From Halobacteriales archaeon QS_4_70_19 (GTDB lineage: Archaea > Halobacteriota > Halobacteria > Halobacteriales > Haloarculaceae): 37,835 nucleotides of DNA. Within the stretch, counting starts at the first letter, position 1; the number at the start of each line of letters is the position of its first letter. This document shows, one piece after another, positions 33,075-37,835 of this stretch. The notes under the pieces were generated by a model. It saw nothing but the letters and a program-made list of their open reading frames with translations. It was not told the DNA's origin and did not search any database. The DNA is taken from assembly GCA_003020985.1 (NCBI GenBank), contig PXRM01000044.1, positions 1 to 37,835 of the forward strand. Direction: 5' to 3'. Both the position numbers and the translations under genes were made by a program.

Positions 33075-36000
33075 ATGACAGGAACACACGAGAAAATCCG
33101 CGCTGTATTCCTCACGGCGCTGATGGTCGTCTCCGTCTTCGGAGGCACCATCGCGCTGACCGGGAGTGCAGCCGCCGCGAGTAATCCGGAGGTCGGGAAC
33201 CTCAGTCCCGGCACCGTTACAGAAGAAACGACGCAGAGTAACCAGGTAATCACGTTCACGGTCGACACCTACGTCAAGGACGGGAACACCGACACGGTGT
33301 CGCTGACCTTCCCCGACCAATACGCAAGCGGGCTCAGCCCCAACAGCGCCGTCATCAACAACAACGACGGCGACGGGGCTTCCCAGAGCATCGAGAAGGT
33401 CGACGGTCCCGACACCGACGGCGTGCAGGACACGCTCCGGTTCGACCTGTCCGACAGTGGCAGTGGTAGCCAGTCCACCCAGAGCGTGGAGGTCGGCGTC
33501 GATACGTCGATCGACTACCCGGACGTGGGGGACGACCGGAACCTTCCGGTTCGCTTCCGCTTCGCCGACAGTAACAACAACGACGTCGACCAGACCATAG
33601 ACACCGTCCGCATCCAGGACGACGCGACCACGGACGCGGACCTCGTCGTTGATTCCAACGGCTCCTCCAGCGTCGACTACGAGGACATCGCGTTCCAGGG
33701 TCAGCTCGTCGTCGGGACGAGCTTCAGCGCGAACGAGAAGGTCAACATCCGACAGAACACCTCCAGCGGATCCACCATCGTCCGCGAGGAGACCGCGAAC
33801 GACAACGGCCAGGTCCGCCTGAACACCTCGCGCCTGCCCGAGTCGGGCCGGTACACCTTCATCGGCCAGGACTCCGGCAACCGTGCCGGCTTCGAGATGA
33901 TCGTTCAGGACCTGGACGTCCGCTTCGGTAACGACACCGTCGCGAACGACGCCGAGGTCGGCGACTCCACCGCCGACCTCGTCGTCGACTCCAACCGCGC
34001 CGGTGACTTCGACCACTACGTGACGTCCGACGGCCTGGACGACGACGAGCTCGTCCAGGTCTTCCCGGCCGCAGTCGACCCGCGCAACGCGGACGTTGAC
34101 GGCGACGGCGACAGCGTCGGCGACGGGATCCGCATCACCGCGGGTCAGGGCGCCGAGGCCGAGCTCGACTTCGACGACATCGAGACGGGTAACTACTCGT
34201 TCGACTTCGAGGTCGTCGACACTGACGCGACCGACAACGCCTCGGTCCGGGTCACCGAGCCCGGTCGTGGCGAGATCACCTTCGAGAACAACATCGTTTC
34301 CCAGACCCGTGGCGACGTTGCCGAGATCGAGATGAACCTCGACAACGTCGAGCGTGGTCGCCTGCAGATCGGTTCCAACGAGACGAACTACAACGTCTCG
34401 CTCAGCTTCCGTGACGTCGACCAGGACGGCAAGGTCACCGTCGAGCTGAACACGATCGCTCCGAACCAGGCTTCCTCGTTCACCACGCCCGAGAGCTCCG
34501 ACGACACCGTCACGCTCGAGCGTGTCACGCGCGGCACGGCACAGGGCCTGGCGCTCGACCCGGTCAACTACGACCTGTCGGCCCGGCTCTTCGACACGGG
34601 TGACGAGACCGACCTCGGTACGCTCTCCGTCGAGAACGCCGAGGCACGGAGCCTCGACGCGGCAACGGCACCGGACGGTACGTTCAACGACCTCCGCGAC
34701 CTCGAGGGCGTCCTCGAGGCCCAAGAGGAAGGTTCGTACACGGTGACCGACAGCACGGCCACGGGCGACGTCCTCATCTACGAGTACGAGGGCAGTGGCC
34801 TCTTCGGCGCACTGGAGAACGCGAACGGCTCCGACACCACGGAGAAGTTCGTCAACGCCACGAACGCGGGGACCGGCAACTTCGTCACGTTCAGCATCAA
34901 CGAGACCTCCGCTTCCCGGACGAGCAATCAGCCGGTGAAGCAGGTCAACTTCAGTGCATCCGCTAACCAGGGCGGGCTGCGCGTCGTCAGCGACGACGAC
35001 AACAGCACGGCCTACATCATCCTCGACACCGACAACCTCGTCCTGACGGACGAGAACGACGCCGACCGCGAGCTGGAGGACGACGACGAGTTCCGCGCGA
35101 CGTTCGTCCAGTTCGCCCAGGCACAGCAGGGCGCGTCGGAGGTCGACGAGCTGACTTCGATCAACACGACGAGTTCGATCGTCCCGCGCAGCGGCGAGTT
35201 CGACACCTCGGGCTCGGTGGAGATCAACGACAACGACGCGGTCGTGCTCCAGAACACCGGTGGCCAGACGGTCTCCGGCAGCACCACGATCGCGCCCGGT
35301 TCGGAGATCCAGGTCACCCTCCGCGGTGACAGTCCGGACCCGCTGTTCCGCAGCTTCCGCGTGACGGTCGACCAGAACCGCACGTTCCAGACCGAGGAGT
35401 TCGACCTCTCGGACTTCCAGGACGGCCAGCAGTTCACGGCCTCCATCCGCGGAGAGGGCTTCCCGAGCAACGCGGAGACGCCCGGCCTCGTGCAGGGCCA
35501 GACCGCGTCCGTGACGTTCAACAACCAGACCGCCAGCGGTCAGGCGACGAGCGTGACCGTCGCCGAGGTCACCACCTCCGGCGGTGGCTTCGTGACGATC
35601 CACGACTCGACGCTCGTCAGTGACGGTGCCGTCTTCGAGTCCGTCCGGGGTACGTCCGCGCACCTCGGGCCGGGCACGCGGACGGACATCACCGTCGAGC
35701 TCGACTCGCCGGTCGACCCGTCCGGGTCCGGCACGTTCTACGCGATGCCGCACCTGGACACGAACGACAACCAGCAGTACGACTTCGTCACGTCCGAGGG
35801 CGCCGAGGACGGCCCCTACACGGACAGCAACGGTGACGCAATCGTCGACCCCGCTCAGATTACGGTCGGGCAGTCGGCGAGCGTCACGTTCAACGACCAG
35901 GAGTCCGACGGCGAGTCGGTCCTCGTGGAGAGCACGGAGCTGCCCGCCGGTGGCTTCGTGACCATCCACGACGACACGGTCGGTGACGATCCGTTCGGCT

Positions 36001-36419
36001 CCGTGCGTGGAACGTCCGAGTACCTCGACTCCGACGCCAGTGACATCGAAGTCTCGCTGGACGACCCGATCGAGGAGGACGGACAGTTCTTCGCCATGCC
36101 GCACCGCGACACCAACGGCAACGAGGCGTACGACTTCGTCTCCTCGAACGGCGAGGAGGACGCTCCGTACCTGGACGCTAACGAGGAGATCGTGCTCGAC
36201 AGCGCTCAGATCGACGTGAGCGGTGACGACGGCACGGACACGCCGACGGAGACCCCGACGGAGACCCCGACGGAGACCCCGACGGAGACCCCGACGGAGA
36301 CCGACGATGACGACGGGTCCCCGACCACGACCAGCGACGGTCAGCCCGGCTTCGGCCTGGCTGTCTCGCTGATCGCGCTCGTGGGCGCCGCGCTCATCGC
36401 GCTCCGCCGTCGCGACTAA
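33075..36419 (+). CDS. csg: S-layer-type surface glycoprotein with PGF-CTERM anchor
   Basis: 1114 residues from ATG 33075; the TTG at 33057 is not needed. The N-terminus (KIRAVFLTALMVVSVFGG, cleavage after about residue 35) matches the haloarchaeal surface-glycoprotein signal. The mature protein is very acidic with many N-x-S/T sequons (NTSSG, NGSS, NETNYN, NRTF). At about 398-505 is a BGTF-type surface domain (ITFENNIVSQTRGDVAEIEM, DVDQDGKVTVELNT). Residues about 809-1048 hold two copies of a DUF7282-like domain (GGFVTIHD, FYAMPHLDTN / FFAMPHRDTN). The end has a (TETP)n stalk, PGF at 1091-1093, a helix and RRRD, the signal for archaeosortase processing and lipid attachment. It could be the main S-layer protein or a close paralogue. 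Confidence 0.88.
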   Translation: MTGTHEKIRAVFLTALMVVSVFGGTIALTGSAAAASNPEVGNLSPGTVTEETTQSNQVITFTVDTYVKDGNTDTVSLTFPDQYASGLSPNSAVINNNDGDGASQSIEKVDGPDTDGVQDTLRFDLSDSGSGSQSTQSVEVGVDTSIDYPDVGDDRNLPVRFRFADSNNNDVDQTIDTVRIQDDATTDADLVVDSNGSSSVDYEDIAFQGQLVVGTSFSANEKVNIRQNTSSGSTIVREETANDNGQVRLNTSRLPESGRYTFIGQDSGNRAGFEMIVQDLDVRFGNDTVANDAEVGDSTADLVVDSNRAGDFDHYVTSDGLDDDELVQVFPAAVDPRNADVDGDGDSVGDGIRITAGQGAEAELDFDDIETGNYSFDFEVVDTDATDNASVRVTEPGRGEITFENNIVSQTRGDVAEIEMNLDNVERGRLQIGSNETNYNVSLSFRDVDQDGKVTVELNTIAPNQASSFTTPESSDDTVTLERVTRGTAQGLALDPVNYDLSARLFDTGDETDLGTLSVENAEARSLDAATAPDGTFNDLRDLEGVLEAQEEGSYTVTDSTATGDVLIYEYEGSGLFGALENANGSDTTEKFVNATNAGTGNFVTFSINETSASRTSNQPVKQVNFSASANQGGLRVVSDDDNSTAYIILDTDNLVLTDENDADRELEDDDEFRATFVQFAQAQQGASEVDELTSINTTSSIVPRSGEFDTSGSVEINDNDAVVLQNTGGQTVSGSTTIAPGSEIQVTLRGDSPDPLFRSFRVTVDQNRTFQTEEFDLSDFQDGQQFTASIRGEGFPSNAETPGLVQGQTASVTFNNQTASGQATSVTVAEVTTSGGGFVTIHDSTLVSDGAVFESVRGTSAHLGPGTRTDITVELDSPVDPSGSGTFYAMPHLDTNDNQQYDFVTSEGAEDGPYTDSNGDAIVDPAQITVGQSASVTFNDQESDGESVLVESTELPAGGFVTIHDDTVGDDPFGSVRGTSEYLDSDASDIEVSLDDPIEEDGQFFAMPHRDTNGNEAYDFVSSNGEEDAPYLDANEEIVLDSAQIDVSGDDGTDTPTETPTETPTETPTETPTETDDDDGSPTTTSDGQPGFGLAVSLIALVGAALIALRRRD
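36243..36302 (+). repeat. Five tandem copies of a 12-bp unit in the glycoprotein stalk
   Basis: CCGACGGAGACC is repeated five times without mismatch (36243-36302), coding the Pro-Thr-Glu-Thr stalk expected to carry O-glycans just before the PGF anchor. Confidence 0.95.
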
Positions 36420-36475
36420 CGAACGGAACCCTCACGGGTTCTCGAACCACTCCGCGGTTCCATTCTTTCGCGCGC
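36420..36475 (+). terminator. Double hairpin after the surface glycoprotein gene
   Basis: Hairpin 1 is GAACCC (36426-36431), loop TCAC, GGGTTC (36436-36441). Hairpin 2 is GAACC (36444-36448) and GGTTC (36456-36460), followed by CATTCTTTCG. Placed right after the stop codon at 36419; a likely terminator for a strongly expressed transcript. Confidence 0.55.
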
Positions 36476-36618
36476 TACACCGCCACCGAGCGACGGCTGT
36501 CTCTCTCCTTCGAGAAACGCCATAATCCGTGGACTAACTCTACGATCTCGGAAAGTACGCGGTCTGGACGGTCTGTTTACGTATTATCCGGCGGATTCGA
36601 AGGTAGTTCTCTCTCCGG

Positions 36619-36760
36619 TGACATCCTCCCCGGCGTGAACGCCGGGGCTTCCCCTACGAGGGGAATCCGGGCTGGCAGGTTTCAGTCCGAGTAGGCCGCG
36701 AGCGTCATCTGCGAGGGTGTCTCGCTTGTCTCGCGGTGGACTGTGGCGGTGTCACAACCG
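36619..36760 (-). ncRNA. Probable TnpB guide RNA (reRNA/omegaRNA) scaffold
   Basis: On the tnpB strand, downstream of and overlapping the gene's 3' end, lie two strong hairpins: TTCCCC/GGGGAA (36649-36654 and 36660-36665, loop of 5) and CCCCGGCG/CGCCGGGG (36628-36635 and 36640-36647, loop of 4), then GGAGGATGTCA. In studied TnpB systems the RNA covers this part and the guide is the flanking sequence beyond the element end. The 5' limit given here is an estimate. Confidence 0.45.
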
Positions 36761-37835
36761 CTCCCGTCCTGTGGCGAGTCATCGCGTCCGGGTTCCCAAC
36801 GGACGCTCTCTCCCCACGGGTCTACACGACTGGCGATATTCGCCGCCGCGTTAATATCCGCTTGGAACTCCGATACGTGGCAGTCGTCGTGCGGACACAC
36901 GAACTCCGCTTGCTCCGGTCGCCGACCGAGCCGACCGCAGGCGTGGCACGCCTGCGAGGTGTACGCCGCGTTGACGTACTTGACGCGAATCCCTGCCTCG
37001 GTCGCTTTGTCTTCGATTCGGCCCTGTAGCCGGGCGAACACCCACGCATGAAGCCGTCGATTCATGAACTTGCCGTAGTCCAACCGTTCACGGATGTACG
37101 ACAGGTCTTCGAGAACGATAATCGGGTTCTCGAAGGACCGGGCGTACTCGACGGCCTGTCGAGACGCTTTCTCGACAATATCCGTCAGGGCGTTCTGGTA
37201 GTGGTCGAACCGTTCGTCCACGCGCCACTCGGCGGCGTCTCGGGATTGCAGCCGCCGGAGCGTGGTGAACATCTCTTTGCGGAGGTGTCGCGCTTGACTG
37301 CCGCTGACGAGCATTGGCTTCCGTGGTACGTCGCGTTTGAGGGCACAGCCCGTTATCAACGCGCTCTCGCCGACGTCGAAACCGATGTACGTCTCGCCGT
37401 CCGCGTCGGTCGGTTCGTCGACCGAGTATTCGACGGTGACGTGCAACTCCCACGACGTGCGGTGTCGCTGTAGCCGCAACTCGCCCGCCGTCGCGTCTTC
37501 GGAGAGTAGGTCGAACCACAGCGATTCTTGCTCCGGGTTGATACGGAGCGGAATCCAAAAGTTCGTCCCGCGTCCGGGTTGCGGGGCCTGCCATACGAAG
37601 CCGTGTTTGCGCTCGTCGGAGTAGTCGAACGTTGCGGCCCGGTTGACGAGTCGAAGCGGATGCTCATCGTCTAACTCCTCGGCGTTGTACGTGTCGCGGA
37701 GTTTCGGGACGTAGGATTTGAGCGCGTCTTTGGCTTGGTACGGCAGGTCGTAGGGCGTCACAACGTCGTTGACGGCAGACATTGTGTCGGCCCTGTTGTC
37801 GAAGGCGTCGTGGAGTGCGGTTCGGTAGGTGTCCA
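36682..37835 (-). CDS. tnpB: TnpB-family RNA-guided nuclease (N-terminus beyond right edge)
   Basis: 383 residues visible; the frame stays open through the window edge (YRTALHDAFDNRADT precedes the ATG at 37782), so that ATG is internal. The RuvC-like triad is complete: Asp in GFDVGE (codon 37375-37377), Glu in VLEDLSY (37108-37110) and Asp in EFQADINAAANIA (36856-36858). The zinc ribbon CHACGRLGRRPEQAEFVCPHDDC is intact, as is the KFMNRRLHAWVFARLQGRIEDKA segment. TnpB cuts DNA next to a short motif, guided by RNA from the element end, and helps keep IS605-type elements in place. The C-terminal Ser/Thr-rich tail is common in haloarchaeal copies. Convergent with the surface glycoprotein gene. 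Confidence 0.9.
   Translation of the reverse strand, partial: DTYRTALHDAFDNRADTMSAVNDVVTPYDLPYQAKDALKSYVPKLRDTYNAEELDDEHPLRLVNRAATFDYSDERKHGFVWQAPQPGRGTNFWIPLRINPEQESLWFDLLSEDATAGELRLQRHRTSWELHVTVEYSVDEPTDADGETYIGFDVGESALITGCALKRDVPRKPMLVSGSQARHLRKEMFTTLRRLQSRDAAEWRVDERFDHYQNALTDIVEKASRQAVEYARSFENPIIVLEDLSYIRERLDYGKFMNRRLHAWVFARLQGRIEDKATEAGIRVKYVNAAYTSQACHACGRLGRRPEQAEFVCPHDDCHVSEFQADINAAANIASRVDPWGESVRWEPGRDDSPQDGSGCDTATVHRETSETPSQMTLAAYSD

Larger units (their letters stand above)
36619..37835 (-). mobile_element. IS200/IS605-type element (tnpB-containing), right-end part
   Basis: Consists of the tnpB gene and a downstream hairpin-rich end typical of IS200/IS605 right ends. The boundary near 36619 (GTGACATCC on the plus strand, GGATGTCAC on the minus) is placed by the end of the conserved-looking hairpins and is approximate. 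The left end and any tnpA lie beyond the window. Confidence 0.65.

Noticed and set aside
33063..36104. 1013-codon minus-strand open frame opposite the surface glycoprotein
   Set aside because: Val/Arg/Asp-rich antisense shadow without motifs; the plus strand has signal peptide, domains and PGF anchor.

Overview
The window looks like chromosomal DNA of a haloarchaeon (class Halobacteria). GC is very high, the deduced proteins are strongly acidic (Asp/Glu-rich), and several genes appear leaderless, with a TATA-like box about 25-33 bp before the start codon. It also carries family markers of that group: a PGF-CTERM surface glycoprotein, an archaeal A24 prepilin peptidase with the archaeal C-terminal domain, membrane-tethered winged-helix regulators, DUF2070, a separate GMP synthase glutaminase subunit, and an isoprenyl diphosphate synthase. 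I cannot name genus or species. No rRNA, tRNA or CRISPR array was seen.

Layout. 1-5.7 kb: a truncated membrane-anchored two-wHTH regulator, a HEAT-repeat protein, an orphan E1-alpha dehydrogenase subunit, and a prepilin peptidase followed by hisI. 5.7-13 kb: a frameshifted coiled-coil gene, a small lipoprotein, a zinc-type alcohol dehydrogenase, a His-rich MoaB-like protein, a 3'-truncated RNA cyclase gene, a 5-formyl-THF cyclo-ligase-like gene, a polyprenyl diphosphate synthase and two small membrane proteins. 13-20 kb: the etfBA operon, a divergent pair (secreted/membrane wHTH regulator and a surface protein), a type IV pilin-like protein, a methyltransferase and an alpha/beta hydrolase. 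20-27.4 kb: an ITP/XTP pyrophosphatase, a broken site-2 protease gene, DUF2070, guaA subunit A, a VOC protein, a zinc HNH-like protein and a membrane protein. 27.4-37.8 kb: purL, a lipoprotein, a PHP/asparagine-synthase-like operon, a large S-layer-type glycoprotein with a leadered promoter, and at the right edge an IS200/IS605-type tnpB with a probable guide-RNA scaffold.

Most genes are housekeeping singletons with their own promoters. Clear operons are hisI with the coiled-coil gene (ATGA overlap), etfB-etfA (ATGA overlap) and PHP-asnB-like (TGATG overlap). Purine metabolism is represented by purL, guaA subunit A and the XTP pyrophosphatase. Cell-surface biology is represented by the prepilin peptidase, pilin-like protein, S-layer glycoprotein, two membrane-tethered regulators and the site-2 protease.

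The strongest unexplained signal is a 93-bp palindromic element present twice (2669-2761 and 19949-20041). The copies are about 88% identical, and in both the element starts exactly at the TGA stop codon of the upstream gene, in the same orientation to that gene. Other points of interest are three damaged genes (coiled-coil gene, rtcA, site-2 protease), a possible upstream ORF in the S-layer leader, a mirrored BRE/TATA pair in front of the S-layer gene, and the tnpB guide-RNA end.
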